Source: Elysia chlorotica (lineage: Eukaryota; Mollusca; Gastropoda; Plakobranchidae). From it: a DNA stretch of 64,000 nt. This document shows, one piece after another, positions 11,901 through 24,436 of the stretch (positions are counted from its first letter, which is position 1; each line of letters starts with the position of its first letter). The notes beneath the pieces were generated by a model. That model did not search any database. It was not told the DNA's origin and was given only the letters and a program-made list of their open reading frames with translations. The position numbers and the translations under genes are program-made. The DNA lies in the NCBI GenBank assembly GCA_003991915.1, contig RQTK01000787.1, forward strand, positions 121,436 to 185,435, in the 5' to 3' direction.

Positions 11901-14900
11901 AACATTGTTAACTTCACTACTTACACATCAGACATACATACATGTTTTTATCCTCATGAGCCTAGTAAAATGCAAGCTATTTAATTTCGTATGTCTAGCA
12001 GATTTTTCTATTGTTTACACTTACATACGGATGTGATTACCAATGTGATGCCTAATAGTGTAATTTTTTTTGGCATATATTTTTAAAATGAATCGTACAT
12101 TTTTGTTCCATTCTTTACCAATATCCTTTGAACGTGTAATTCTTTTTTTTTCCAAAAGAGAGAAGTATGTCGCATAATTATATTTTCCTTTGAATAAATA
12201 CCATACTTGTTGTGAGTTGTTTTTGTATTCTCAGGAAAATGTCAGTAAGTAGATAAGTTAAACTTTGTCAATTTTACTTTTTCTCCCAATCATTATGTTA
12301 TAAACCATTAAAAAAAATTTATATTATTATTATTTTTAGCCTATTGGGATACAAGGAAAGGTTCACAACCAGTAGAGCTGACACCTATTGAGCAGTCACA
12401 TAGAGATCCTGCATACAAGACTGTATGGATCCAATCCAAGACAGGCACTGAGTGCTTTTCCACATCCACAGATGGGCAGGTATGGAAAGTCATAGAAATT
12501 CCAAATTTTTTTCAAATATATTACATCAAAAATATTAATGTCAATCAAATATGTTTGCATAGATTTGAGTCAATATTTTTTTGGAATAACATTTCTTCAT
12601 GCTCATATGTTTTTAATTTTATGACTTTTCTTCTAAGATCAATGGAAATCATTACTTTGTAGTAAGTAAAGTTGATCTAAGTGACACTAATTAAAGTCAA
12701 CAGAGATTAAATCATCAAATTAATTCACACTAATCACTAGGAACTTTGTATAGGCCTACATTTTTTAATGATCAGAAAACTCGAAGAAAAAAAAATTATA
12801 TGGTAAAATAAGTTAAAAGTAAACTCTATTCATCAAGATGAAAATTTGTTCTGGGCTATTATTGCAAACAGTAAATTAGAAAATTTTAGGAACTGAATTT
12901 TTTCTCTCACTTATATCTAGGTGTTGTGGTGGGACATCAGAAAGATGGGTGAGCCTACAGATAAAATGTACCTGGATAAAAAACAAGAGTTTGCCAATGC
13001 ACAAGGAGCATACTGTTTAGAGTATGAACCTACAATGGTAAGGCATTCTTACTTTTATATAAACTTGGATTAAGAAATTTGAAAACAGATGAGACCAATT
13101 GTAAAAAACAAGAAGAAAAGATTTGAAATAAAACAAAATAATGATAATTAGGCGGTTTTCTCATTCTATTTTTTCTTATATGGTTTCACCAAAGTCTTTT
13201 TTTAAATCAGGCACGAATTTTTTTATTTTTTTTTATTGAACAGGATTTAGTAAGATAATAACCATCTCTCATTTCAGCCCACAAAATTCATGACAGGAAC
13301 AGAACAAGGAAATATTATTTCATGTAACAGAAAAGCCAAGACTCCTCTCGACAAAATTGCTGCAACTTTCACTGGTCACATAGGTCCTGTGTATGCCTTA
13401 CAAAGAAATCCACACTTCACAAAGAACTTCCTCAGCATTGGAGATTGGTGTGCAAGAGTAAGCAATCTTTTCATTCCGTTTCATATAATTATATTAGGAT
13501 ATATTTTTTAACAACAGGAAAAAAGAGCATCTTTTAAAAATAGAATTCTGTGATTAACATTAAACTGATGATTTGTATATTAATTTAAGCTGTACAGTTT
13601 TTCAAAAGCTTGAAGATAATTTGAAATATAGTTCGTTTATAGTAGCTTGCAATGGTAATTCGATTAAACCTTGCAACAATATTCTCTCATATTCAATCAA
13701 CAATTGCAAAACTTAACTATTTCCTATTAGAGCTTAGTTTAATTAAGTGAAAATGGAAGTAAGTATGAACAATTTCTTTTTTTAATGTTAAGTTTTCTGC
13801 ATCAAAATTAATTTAATACATATAATTTCATGCCAATTTTCTGTCATAGAAATTACATTATTGATAAATACAAATTTTTTATCCATGACTTATGTTATAA
13901 TTTTATGTACTACAAGCTAACATTTGCATGATTTTTTTTCCATAATAGATATGGTCAGAAGATATCCGAGAATCATCAATCATGTGGACAAAGTAAGTAA
14001 TTAACTTATTATAACTTATAACTCATTATTCACTCTTGCTTCTTGAATGGTACGTATCTGCATGAAAGCTTGAATTCCATACAACATCCTAGTTTGTTGG
14101 ATTTTTTAGACAAAATTTGAGCTAAATAGTTTTCCCTGAACAAGTCGAGGCCACAACTAGACTTTGTGTAATTGCTACACACTATCTTTTTAAAAAAGTG
14201 TTTTTGTTAATAATAAAATACAGATGCAGATGTTTTACTGTTCTGTTATCAACATAATTATTTCACCATAGATATATATTACAGGATGTTCTAGGTTGTT
14301 TTTTTTTTTTTAACATGTTGTTTTCAAAAGGAATGTGTCATTTTATTCTTTTATGTAAAATGGGATTTGTTTACTCACTTTTATTTGTTATCCTTATCAT
14401 TGGACTTACCGTATTCAATTGACATCACAATTAAGATTTTAGCATCTTTCTTATTCTAATAAGTAATTTTTGTATGAACAAAGCTGAGATATAAATATAA
14501 CTGAATTTTTTTGTCTTCAAACTATCATGAAAATACAAAATTAAAAAAACAATTATCATTATATTCAAATATTTACTTCATTAGGCTTTCTAGTTTAAAG
14601 AAGAAATAAGAAAGGATTTCTTGACAAGTAGCATTGATTTTGGCTTCTATTCCCTGTCTGGCAGACAATACTCATCATACTTAACTGACGGCTGCTGGAG
14701 TCCCATCAGACCAGCCGTTTTCTTCCTCACAAAGATGGATGGCACGCTTGATGTGTGGGATATCATCTTCAAACAAAACAATCCAACACTCACGTTGCAG
14801 GTAAACAAAGTTATCATCATAATTCTCCTTCTTTGAAATCCATCTTCTTTATCCTTTTTAAATAAAAATTCCCATTGTGGGAGTGACTCACAAGTTTCCT

Positions 14901-15451
14901 TAGGTGTTTAAATATGATCATTAATAATTCCTATTTGTAAGCATGTTTTAAGATGTAATTTTTAAGTTGAATCTTTAGATTTTTTAAAAGTCTGAATTAT
15001 ATACTATTGGTTAATTTGAAAAGCCTGTGTTAATTTTGAGCAACTGTCAAAATGCTTCATATCAAGGTAGTAAAAGTAACCCCCACCCACACACAAGATT
15101 CTATAGCCATTAAATTTTCGTCTTTGGCATAGAAACTTTGTGTTTGTAGTTTGCTTTTTGTTTTAGGTTAGTTCTGTTCTTGTTGTTGTTGTTGTTGTTG
15201 TTTTTCGTTTTGTTTTTCATTATTTTATATTTGATGTTTTGGTTTATTCATTTTGTTCTCTTTCATCTAATCTTTCCCTGTTGCTGTACATTCGACCAGG
15301 TCTGTGATGTGCCATTGTACAGCTTACGTGTTCAGGAGCAGGGCAAGCTTGTTGCCGCAGGTTCCCAGGATGGCACCACAACACTCCTGGAACTTTCTGA
15401 AGGTCTTTACTCAATGGCTCGCAATGAGAAGAATCTGGTCACTGCTGTAAG

Positions 15452-15489
<38 letters not shown>

Positions 15490-18400
15490 GCTGTTGTTGT
15501 TGTTGCTCATTCCCGTGGTCCTTAAGTTTCTGTTTTTTGAGGGCTTGAGCCATGAATCAAAAGGCATCAGTTCTTAGAAGCTACATTAAGGTTGAAGAGA
15601 ACCTAAAACCAAGTTCAACACATGTGGGAACTATCAATAGCTGTTCAGGGTTCAGTGACTCTCGAAATTAATGAGGAAGTTACAGAGAAATTATAATTAT
15701 AGAATGAGGGAGATGAGGGCATTACAAAGTATGAAAATGAATATTAATGGGCAGAGTTTCTTATAAGTGAGGAGGAAGGAGCTTAAAAGCTGATTTATAT
15801 TGATGTCATTCACATTGTTTAGTAGATTATCCTAGTCATGTAGATTAACACAACACACAGCAATAAAAATGTAAATTCTAGTAAACTGATATACAAAAAA
15901 GGCATGATATGGACCTTAATTTACAATTTTTTTAAATTTTAATATGATAACTTGTCCATCTTCTTATCAACTAGATGTTTGAGAGGGAAACAAGGCGAGA
16001 AAAAATATTGGATGCCAGACACAGAGAAATCAGGCTTAAGGAGCGAGGCAAAACAGAAGGATCAAAGGTAACCTTATCATTTAAGGTCTGCTAACATTTT
16101 GTACGCATACCATCAATTGGCTATGTTGGAGGCATCAAATCAAACGACTGTTCTTGGTTAAAGCATTGATAAATGTTGAAATAATGTTTTCATGTTTTAC
16201 TTTTTTAAATGTATATCATTGAAATAACTTAAGGAAAATACTGTGTATTTTATTGAGGCTCGGAATGATAAACAGGTAGACAACCCTTGAAATTTTACTC
16301 TTGAAATTGTACATAGTGGTATTACCAAAAATCATCTCAAAAGGTTTTATTTGATATGGAAGTCAAAAGATATAAATTTTTCAAATTTAGGTGAATAGTG
16401 GTACATGTAGGGGTCAAAATAACAATGAGGAGGCTTACGACAGGTTGTAAGCTACTGCGACTTTGTACTTATGACCCTAGATGTCAATATAAACGTATGA
16501 GATTGTCTAAATAGTTGACAGTTTTTAAAAAAAAAGGTCAAAAAGTAATGTTGTGGTTTAGGATTATTATTTAACACAAATGCAGCGGATTCATTTACTC
16601 TTCTTTGAATTAATCCAGGATAACAAAGTTAGCAAGGTTGATTAAAAGTTTAACCCAAAACTTTGGGCTCATTGTTAGAGTATAACTTGAACATGCAATG
16701 CATTTATTAATGCACAATAAATTATTGTATCTTTCTAGGTATCTTATAGTCTATAGTATTTTGGTGTAGACTGAATAAATAGGTTGTTTTTTTTGCAGGC
16801 TTAATCTTGTACATGTGGGTTTATTGTTTTTATTAAACAAAAGAGAATCTCTCTATCTACGTAATCCATTATGCATCTCCCAATTTAAAGGGTGAAGGAG
16901 GAAGAAGAGGATCTCAAGACCCTCAGGTTCACATGTTAATCAGAATTTTGTTAATGTGCTGATTCATCTTGATTTTCAACATTGCTTAATGTTTCATTTA
17001 TTTTATGATCTTTAGCTCAATTTTGTGTTTATCATCTTTCTCCTTCTTGCCATCTTTTGTATTTTTCTATGTAATGCATTGGTAATCGATGCTTTTTTTA
17101 GTCTTGCTTTTGCCTGTTATTAATTTACATTAAATTATAAATATGCAATATAACATTAATAAAGAGAATAAAAATATTGTATAAAAGAAAAGTGCAAAAA
17201 TATTACAATGAATTAAACAGATACCTGGTCAGGTTTTAAAAAGGATACTATGTTTTGCAAAATGGAAAATGTAGATTCTTTTAAAAGAAAAAAAAAAGAA
17301 TTTACAAAATGTGCTGAAATCAAGTAAGCACAAAGAAAGAGGATCCAAAATCTGTTCTCTTTAACACTGTGTTATTTATATTTAATGAGATAGATCAGCC
17401 TTTGCATGTTCTCTTACTTAAATTAATTCTTATTATTATCATGATTATTTTTACTTTTTGTTTGTTTTGTTTTTTTGTTTTGTTTTTTTTATTCAGACAA
17501 CCATAATTTTCTTCATTATGTTAAAAAAAAATGTGCATATAAACTAAAATGTCGAAATAAAAAAGGAAAAAAAAAATAAGAGCCAAAATGATAATGAATA
17601 CTTCACAAAACTTAAAACTAATAATCTCCCTCGACATTTCTCATTGCTCGCTCAAGTAAAATTTAGTTGATATCTACAGCTACCGCTTTATATAATAGTG
17701 ACCAGCATTTTGTGCTCGAATCTACTTCATATAACCAATTTGAATACCTGATCTTTTTATGTGTTAATAAATAATTTTTTTCCTCTCTGGGTACAACTCA
17801 AAATGCTATAGAAAATACCTCAAACAGTTTTCAAGTAATTTTTTTTTAAAGAAAATATTCGCTTCTTTCCAATCAACATCTTACAGGTATTTTATATATA
17901 ATTATATCAGTGCCTTTACGGATACCTTTCATAATAGTCTTTGGATTTACGTTATAAGCTTGTTAAGACGAAAAGTCAGAAGTTGTGACTCCTGTGCTAC
18001 ACTAAACAGTTGCTGAACTTAGATGTACTAGTTGTTTTAAAGGAATGCCAGTACATAAACAATGAGTGTGTGCATTCAATCATAGAAAAGTCTCTAAACA
18101 AATGCCATTCACTTAGGAAATTACGTGAGATGAAGCAAGAATAGTCATCTTTGAACAACCTAACTTTAAAAAAAAAAGCAGGGTTGTGTTTTTGCTCTAT
18201 ACAGTTTTCTCATCTTTTTTCCTGCACCGGGTATCTTCTTACTTGTCTTGTTGAAGTGTGTGCCAGTGCTTGCTTGCGTCAAAAAAAAAGAAATGGCAGA
18301 GCGGCTCATAGTATCTTCTTAACAGTTACCTTGTATGCTGAGGTATGTGACAGTGTGTGTGTGCAGTTTTAATTTTTGTATTACCTTTTTTGCACCCCAG

Positions 18401-18689
18401 GCTGAAGGTGAGGAAGGAGAGAAAGCAGCAGAGGAGGAAGAACAATACCAAGAGGAGGATCTTTATGCCAAGGCAGAGAAGGAATTCTTCAGCATCATTG
18501 AGGCTGAGAAAAAGAAACAGCCAACGCCCAGTCAGGACTTTAGTGAAGTAGAAAAGCAGGTGAGTTCCTGATTAAAGCTATGTTTCTGCACAAAGTTAAC
18601 TCATGCTATAAGAGGGTGAATGGATATGTGGTTATGAAAGGCTCAATGGCCAGACAAAAAATCTTTACCGTCTGCTGAATGGCTATTAC

Positions 18690-18744
<55 letters not shown>

Positions 18745-19419
18745 GAGAGACGGGGGAGGGGGGGTTGAGGGAGGCAGGTAGAAAGAGACGCACACACAGA
18801 TGGAGTGAGAGAGGGTAGAAGAGAGTAACTTTTTGGGGTATTTAACCTTAATATTGAAATTACTTACTTGAGTGTATTTAATCCCATTTCATGTTCATGC
18901 AATTTCTAATAGAATATTATTTAAAAAATATGTGCATCACCCAATATTCATAGCATGCTCAAGTATTATTTGTCCCTAACATACTTGAGGTGTTACAATG
19001 TGTAATATGTTTGTTCAATGGAGATTTTGATATGTCTGTGATTCCAAGCTCAAAAGCCTGACTTCAATGTGTTCTGATTGAACTCCTAATTGAAGTTGAG
19101 GTAGAGTAAAACAGAATAGATGCTTTGTGCTACGCTTGACTTTACAAAACATGACATGAAAAATGGCTCAATTCTTTAGGATGAACTGGAGGGCAAGGAA
19201 GAAAAGCATGTAGACATCTTCAGTTCTGGTTACCCTAGCAGGCCTGAGACAACAACTGACGAGAATGAAATAGCCGGAGCATCTGCAAAAGAGGCAGAAT
19301 CTAGTTTTAGTGGCGAGGAAGAGGGTGAAGGCAATAATACCGAATCAGTACCCCCAGACAACGAAGAGTCAGGTGTTACAGAAGTTGCTGCAGAAGAGCC
19401 GAAAGAGGCAGAGGGTTAA
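8768..19419 (+). CDS. DNAI2: DNAI2, axonemal dynein intermediate chain 2 (14 coding exons)
   Basis: WD-repeat intermediate chain of outer-arm axonemal dynein, which helps assemble and dock the arm in motile cilia and sperm flagella. Coding exons are 8768-8950, 9568-9729, 10088-10206, 10523-10665, 11759-11872, 12340-12479, 12921-13037, 13278-13457, 13949-13992, 14665-14800, 15300-15446, 15975-16067, 18401-18559 and 19180-19419. Every junction is AG/GT and the phases match, giving 658 codons plus TAA. The N-terminus [15 protein letters not shown] and the segment GGWPKDINP are hallmark family sequence. WD-type signatures follow in order: [41 protein letters not shown] and [11 protein letters not shown]. 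The C-terminus is Lys/Arg-rich, then strongly acidic. Vertebrate DNAI2 has about 605 aa; the longer form here comes from its last exon. Downstream exons at 20443 and 21181 offer an alternative C-terminus. Confidence 0.96.
9568..9729 (+). CDS. DNAI2: DNAI2 coding exon 2
   Basis: 54 codons, phase 0 to 0, containing [19 protein letters not shown] and [12 protein letters not shown]. Acceptor TATTCAG, donor GTAAGT. Confidence 0.95.
10088..10206 (+). CDS. DNAI2: DNAI2 coding exon 3
   Basis: Encodes [18 protein letters not shown] and SAKTINVFR, nearly invariant in the family. Phase 0 to 2, donor AG|GTACAT. Confidence 0.95.
10523..10665 (+). CDS. DNAI2: DNAI2 coding exon 4
   Basis: Encodes [30 protein letters not shown] and SYIWDV, the first WD repeat. 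Phase 2 to 1. Confidence 0.94.
11759..11872 (+). CDS. DNAI2: DNAI2 coding exon 5
   Basis: Acceptor TTTCAACAG, phase 1 to 1. Encodes [12 protein letters not shown] and [17 protein letters not shown]. An upstream AG near 11722 would break the frame, so this acceptor was chosen. Confidence 0.94.
12340..12479 (+). CDS. DNAI2: DNAI2 coding exon 6
   Basis: WD repeat AYWDTRKG, then [20 protein letters not shown]. Phase 1 to 0, donor CAG|GTATGG. Confidence 0.95.
12921..13037 (+). CDS. DNAI2: DNAI2 coding exon 7
   Basis: 39 codons, phase 0 to 0, starting with the WD signature [14 protein letters not shown]. Confidence 0.95.
13278..13457 (+). CDS. DNAI2: DNAI2 coding exon 8
   Basis: 60 codons, phase 0 to 0: [35 protein letters not shown] and GDWCAR. 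Confidence 0.95.
13949..13992 (+). CDS. DNAI2: DNAI2 coding exon 9
   Basis: Short 44-base exon encoding [15 protein letters not shown], phase 0 to 2, acceptor CATAATAG, donor GTAAGT. Confidence 0.93.
14665..14800 (+). CDS. DNAI2: DNAI2 coding exon 10
   Basis: Phase 2 to 0. Encodes [20 protein letters not shown] and [11 protein letters not shown]. Acceptor CTGGCAG. Confidence 0.95.
15300..15446 (+). CDS. DNAI2: DNAI2 coding exon 11
   Basis: 49 codons, phase 0 to 0: [20 protein letters not shown] and [16 protein letters not shown]. The donor GTAAGTT runs straight into a (GTT)n microsatellite. Confidence 0.95.
15450..15506. repeat. (GTT)n microsatellite at an exon-11 donor
   Basis: About 18 GTT units with one GCT, beginning within the extended splice donor of DNAI2 exon 11. 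A shorter GTT run is at 15178-15201. Confidence 0.9.
15975..16067 (+). CDS. DNAI2: DNAI2 coding exon 12
   Basis: 31 codons, phase 0 to 0: [20 protein letters not shown], the basic helical segment after the WD domain. Confidence 0.94.
16891..16926 (+). CDS. Possible DNAI2 micro-exon (optional)
   Basis: TTTAAAG acceptor, 12 codons in phase 0 ([12 protein letters not shown]), then a weak donor CAG|GTTCAC. It fits between exons 12 and 13 without breaking the frame, in a region of variable charged sequence. The weak donor makes it a candidate only. Confidence 0.25.
18401..18559 (+). CDS. DNAI2: DNAI2 coding exon 13
   Basis: 53 codons, phase 0 to 0. Acidic [17 protein letters not shown], then the conserved [17 protein letters not shown]. 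Donor CAG|GTGAGT. Confidence 0.92.
18690..18736. repeat. (GA)n microsatellite in DNAI2 intron 13
   Basis: About 23 GA units, followed by a purine-rich degenerate tail to about 18830. Confidence 0.9.
19180..19419 (+). CDS. DNAI2: DNAI2 coding exon 14 (long C-terminus)
   Basis: 79 codons plus TAA, acidic and Ser/Thr/Glu-rich with no recognisable domain. Acceptor ATTCTTTAG. I see no AATAAA or ATTAAA between the stop and 20442, so it may be an alternative or cassette exon rather than the usual last exon. Confidence 0.75.
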   Translation, partial: DELEGKEEKHVDIFSSGYPSRPETTTDENEIAGASAKEAESSFSGEEEGEGNNTESVPPDNEESGVTEVAAEEPKEAEG

Positions 19420-20442
19420 CAGTGAAGCAGAGAAAGATCCCACTCCCCAGCAAATTGAAGTATTTTTTATCCAAGTGAAGCTGTTCTTTTCCAGATATCA
19501 TTATCGAATTTTGTGGCGCTTGATCACTGTTTGATTTGCAACCCTGTTTGGGCAATTTTATATTTCCCTTTTGGCTGTTGTTGTTGCTGCCAAATGTTTT
19601 TTTAATGTGATTCTATTCGCATTTGTTATCATTATTTTGTTTCTTTCAACCAGAAATGACATATTTATGCATCCATTAATGAATTTACTTCAGTCAACTA
19701 ATTATATATTTTGCCGTAAACTACATTACATATTTTATAGCTGTAGTTTCATATGAATCTCAGTCAAAAATGAAAAAAAAAGATATTGCGTTTTTATTTT
19801 TAATTGATATTAGATTGAACACAATATTTAGAGGGGAAAAAGATATAACCAGTTGTTGTAGAAAAGGATGCATGCAGAAAGACCGTTTTTGTCAGATCAC
19901 AAAAAAAAAAACTTTATTTTTGAGCCAAAGTCTATTGGTATGCATGCTGCATTTTAACTAGGCAGTTCCAACTCAATAATAACAAACAAAAATGCAATTA
20001 CTCACTAGCACCCTGCCTAAAAGGAAAAATGGACATGTTTGTTTACAGGTGTCGATGCATTTCATGCAGAGCAAAGTGGAAATATTTTCTTAAATACTGA
20101 AATACATTTGAATTTTAAAGGCGGAAAAAGTTGTAGTGTGATACTCTCAAGGTAGGAAAAACGAAGAGGGGGAGAAGGAAAGTAGCAAAAGACATGATTT
20201 TCATATTTTATTCTGCACAATAGAATACCACACATTGATTGCTTCAAAGCTCTTTTTGTATATAATTAAGAAATGTTGGAATTAAGGTTTTCTCATTTTT
20301 ATCATTACTTACGTATAGAAGTTTTGACCAATGATGAAAAGGGGAAAAAAGTGAAAAGCATGAAGCGTTTTAATAGGATGTAATAATTTATGATTATTTT
20401 ATATTCATGATTGGTAACTGATTTAATTGTTCATCTTTCCAG

Positions 20443-20484
20443 GCCCCTGAAGAAGAAGGGGAGGAGAAGACAAACGGACATGCT
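20443..20484 (+). CDS. DNAI2: DNAI2 alternative C-terminal exon 15
   Basis: Acceptor TCTTTCCAG, 14 codons APEEEGEEKTNGHA, donor GCT|GTGAGT. Phase 0 to 0, so it joins directly to exon 13 (18559). Acidic composition matches the usual DNAI2 tail. Confidence 0.6.
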
Positions 20485-20616
20485 GTGAGTTTCAAGCATT
20501 TTGATGATTTCTTTCCTCTCCTTTTTTTTTTTCGCTACTGTTTTTTCCACATCTTCTCCAACTGTCTTTCTCTTTCTCTCATTTTCGTAATAACTTTCTC
20601 TTCCTCTTTATGTCTG

Positions 20617-20628
20617 CCTGTATCTCTC

Positions 20629-20692
<64 letters not shown>

Positions 20693-20799
20693 CTCTTTCT
20701 TCCTTTCTGTCTCTCTTTTGTCTCTGTATCTGTTTGTCCATCTGTTTTTCACTCTCTCTCTGTGCTCTCTGTATCTCTTCCCATCTATTTATCTCTACA

Positions 20800-20890
<91 letters not shown>

Positions 20891-21006
20891 TTATATATCT
20901 ATCTATCTATCTATCTATCTATCTGTCGATCCATCTCTCTCTCTCTCTCTTTCTTTATTTCTTTTTCTCTTTCTTATAGATAGATAGATAGATAGATAGA
21001 TAGACA
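20617..21006. repeat. Compound (CT)n-(ATCT)n-(TAGA)n repeat
   Basis: (CT)n at about 20620-20690, (ATCT)n at about 20800-20935, then (TAGA)n at about 20979-21005. The last two are inverted complements and could form a hairpin. Located between alternative DNAI2 exons 15 and 16. Confidence 0.9.
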
Positions 21007-21180
21007 GAGATAATTATAGATAAATATATAGATATTTATACCTTTTATCATTCTATCTATTTGGTAGGCCTATTAAAATGATTTCTCTGTTCTAGGTAAG
21101 TTCCTGGTATACATTAACTGCACTTTGAAAAATTATAAATCCCTCATTTTAACAAATATTATCATTTGCTTTTCTGCCAG

Positions 21181-21201
21181 GAAACGGAGAACAAAGATTA
21201 A
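21181..21201 (+). CDS. DNAI2: DNAI2 alternative terminal exon 16
   Basis: Acceptor TTTTCTGCCAG, then ETENKD and TAA in phase 0. Exons 13-15-16 give a 599-aa protein, closer to the vertebrate length than the exon-14 form. The exon continues as 3' UTR to about 22115. Confidence 0.6.
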   Translation, partial: ETENKD

Positions 21202-22091
21202 AATTCCAGTCTCAGAACTGTTTGATAAAGGCACTGGACAACACCTTGTGATCTCACGATGAACATTAGGAAACCTCACCCACACAAATTGAAGCAATAT
21301 GGAGACTAAAGCAATGTAATTCAGCCCAAGAAGTTGATGGCAGTGCAGAGAGATAGTGATTTCATGCAAATTGTAAAGCTAACATTGAGTAGGATGAGTG
21401 TTGCAGCTATAAGAAACCTTTATATTTCAGTGAAAAATGCGCTTTAAGTGAAAGAACAAGAATATATTGACATTTAAGTTTGAGATAAATGATTGTTAGA
21501 GTGCTTGAAAATATTAGTTGACCAAATAGACATAATGATAATTGAGATAAGTCTAAAGACTTTAATGTGTTTCAATTTTTGATCAGGAATTTTTTATATT
21601 ACTACAGCCACAAAAGGGATGTATAAATTACTAGTTATAACAGTGATAGTTGCATCGAAAGGGTTTCACCATTCTCTATATCTACATAATTGTTTAAAGG
21701 GGTAAAATAGGGATATGTTCAGCAGGCAACCGTGTGTATCTTCAATTGTACATTTTTATGGGGACTATTCATCTGTTCATGCCATCATCTTCAATCCCAA
21801 GAAAATGAAATATATCTTACATTTATATTTTGTTTTGTTAAGATAGCATAATGCTTTCATCTGCATTCGTGAGATATTTCTTAGACAGAATTTCAATTAA
21901 GAATTGCGGAAACTGCAATCAATGTATTAACTATTTATTCAGTTATAGAAAAGATGATCTGGTTTGTGCTATTAAAGAAGATCTATTGAGTAACTTATAT
22001 ATTTTTTGTTGATTTTTGTGTTGGAATACTTTCATTGAAACTGTTTTGACCTTTTTAACATGATTATGTACCAACAACCGTTTTCTAACTG

Positions 22092-22097
22092 AATAAA
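22092..22097 (+). terminator. DNAI2: Poly(A) signal for DNAI2
   Basis: AATAAA about 890 bases past the stop in exon 16. It is the first canonical signal I find downstream of the DNAI2 coding exons. Confidence 0.5.
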
Positions 22098-24436
22098 TAT
22101 TCCCGAAACATAGTGAAGGTGGACATTAAAGTTATGATTCACTGGGACGACTTTTTTAATTCTTCTCCTCTTTCTTTAAAAAAAGTTAATGTGCGAGTTG
22201 AAGCACTCATTTTTTTACTACCCATAACTAACTGTCTACAATTTACGTAGGTACAGAAGATTAGCATGAAGGAGAAGAAACAATGCTAAATGGAATTCAA
22301 AGCGAGAAAAGAAACAACGAACAAACGAAACTGTAACTAATATGTTAAATGTCACTTTATTTTTGCTTCTCGATACATATGCTCAGATAAAAAGTTTGTG
22401 CTTTATTTCAACTTTTATTTCATATTCATTTTAAAAACAATAATGTATGAACCTTTTGTTTAAAAATTAGAGCATTGCAGTACAAAATTGTATGATGTCA
22501 AAATAGTACCTCACATGTAATACTTTATGGCATAGGCACACGTACATTTTTATCATGATGCAACAAAGACTTTACTGGTAACAATTTCCAGTTGAGCACT
22601 TGTGATGACACGTTGTGGTATGTCACTCGCTTACACTCCATGTTTTATGAAACCGAAAATATTGGCTTCTCTTAGATAAACACTGTCAAAGGTATTTCAA
22701 AATCAGGAAGTAGAGATTTCCATCAGATTTTTAAACATGGTTATGTGACCCCCCAATTCCACAGTACAAAGCAGTGCCTTTACCTTCCAAGGTCTTTTAA
22801 CACTAACAGCCTCTGGATTCGGAGGGCTTACTTTATATTGAAAAGCTGATGATGACATTGTTAGAGTGACCAGTTGCACGCATGTCACTCACTCACAGTC
22901 CATGTAGAAAAACTTCCTGGTCAACGGGTTAGCCCAGGGTCCTGGGCCGCACAGCTCACACTCAACAGGTGGAGGACACACGCCTTCGGCAATGGGTGGC
23001 CACGGACCCGCCTGCTTGTGTGGGCATGCTGTTCAGAGGGTAGGGAGGAGGGGATGATATGGAGAGACGAGTGCGATGAATAAGAGACTACATGACATTG
23101 TATATATTTAGAAGATTTTCTAAGTTCACAAAAAAGGCTCACAGTATTGTTGAATTGATATAGGGACCCAGCGTGACATTTGCTCACTCTATGTCTTTGT
23201 TGAAATTGAGCACAGAGACAAAATGTTCCCAGTGAAACCTCTCTATATTTCTAGTTATAGGATGGTTTTAAACGAGGAGCGAATACCACTTTGTAATTAG
23301 TGGCTGTTCACAGAAATGCAAAGTCGTGGGGAGTATAAATTATTAACATTAACAATCTTAATGAGTTTTTTTTTAAAACAGTACAAAAAATGTTGTTAAT
23401 GCTTATAGCCCAATCTTTGAAAATATTTATTAGTTTTTACTTTTCATCCAAAAGCGTCAATATACAAGTAATACTCCCATCTCCTATACTTTTCCCGTAA
23501 TTGAAATAATTTAGACGACACAATGTCTTATTAGAAGCTTATAATGATGCTTTTTTTTCTTTTTTTTTCGTTTTTTTTAAATTATTTTGACAGTCAATGG
23601 TTTTTTGGAATGATGGACACCACTTGTTAAAGAATATTTCTTGGGGTTTTGATCATTCTCTTGACCGCATGATGAATATCTGAATTTACTATTTTCTCTG
23701 GGAGTGGACTCGCGGTTTTGTTGTATTTTATCGGTCCAAGTGTTACACACGCTACATACGACCTCGTAATAATCTTGTTTTTACCCAAACGAAAACTTAA
23801 ATATGATATTGTTATAAAAGAATGATTTACCTTTTGGTTTACCCGGAATGTCTGGCACATGATCGCAGTAACTGAAATTATAATGGTAGGAAAGTAGTAC
23901 AGCAGGCGGAATCAAGTTAGTAGTATTTTTTTTATTTTTGTTATTGGTTTTGTTGGCTTTTTTTTTTTTTTTTTTTTCAAAATGAAAGTGATTTAAACAA
24001 AGCACATTCAAAACACCAAAAAGTTAAAGACATCGCGGCAATGATGGTTAATGAACATCTGTATCATGCGATTAATTGACGATAATTACAGTGTTTATAA
24101 AGATTATGGAAAATTTTGTATCACAGCAAACTTTGGTGAAAATATGAAAGTTATAACTGTTTTTTTATTAAATTTTCTCTAAGAGAAGAAAAGGAAACTT
24201 GATTGAAAACAATCATATGATTTCAATTAAAAAATATTCAAGGGTTTGCGATTGCAAACTGAAAAGAAAATGAATGTAGAAATATTGTGCTTTACAAAAT
24301 ACATGTAAAACTGTTTTGAATTTAATTGTCGGAGATCTTTTAAACCAATGCTAACTATTTCGTTCTTGTGCGGTATATTTTTCCTTGAAAAGAATATAAT
24401 AACGCACTGCATAAAAAAAAACTAACTCCAACTTCA

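Noticed and set aside
22874..23187. GC-richer short frames near 22.9-23.1 kb as a gene
   Set aside because: No recognisable domain, no splice structure and partly inside the segmental duplication; probably old repeat sequence.
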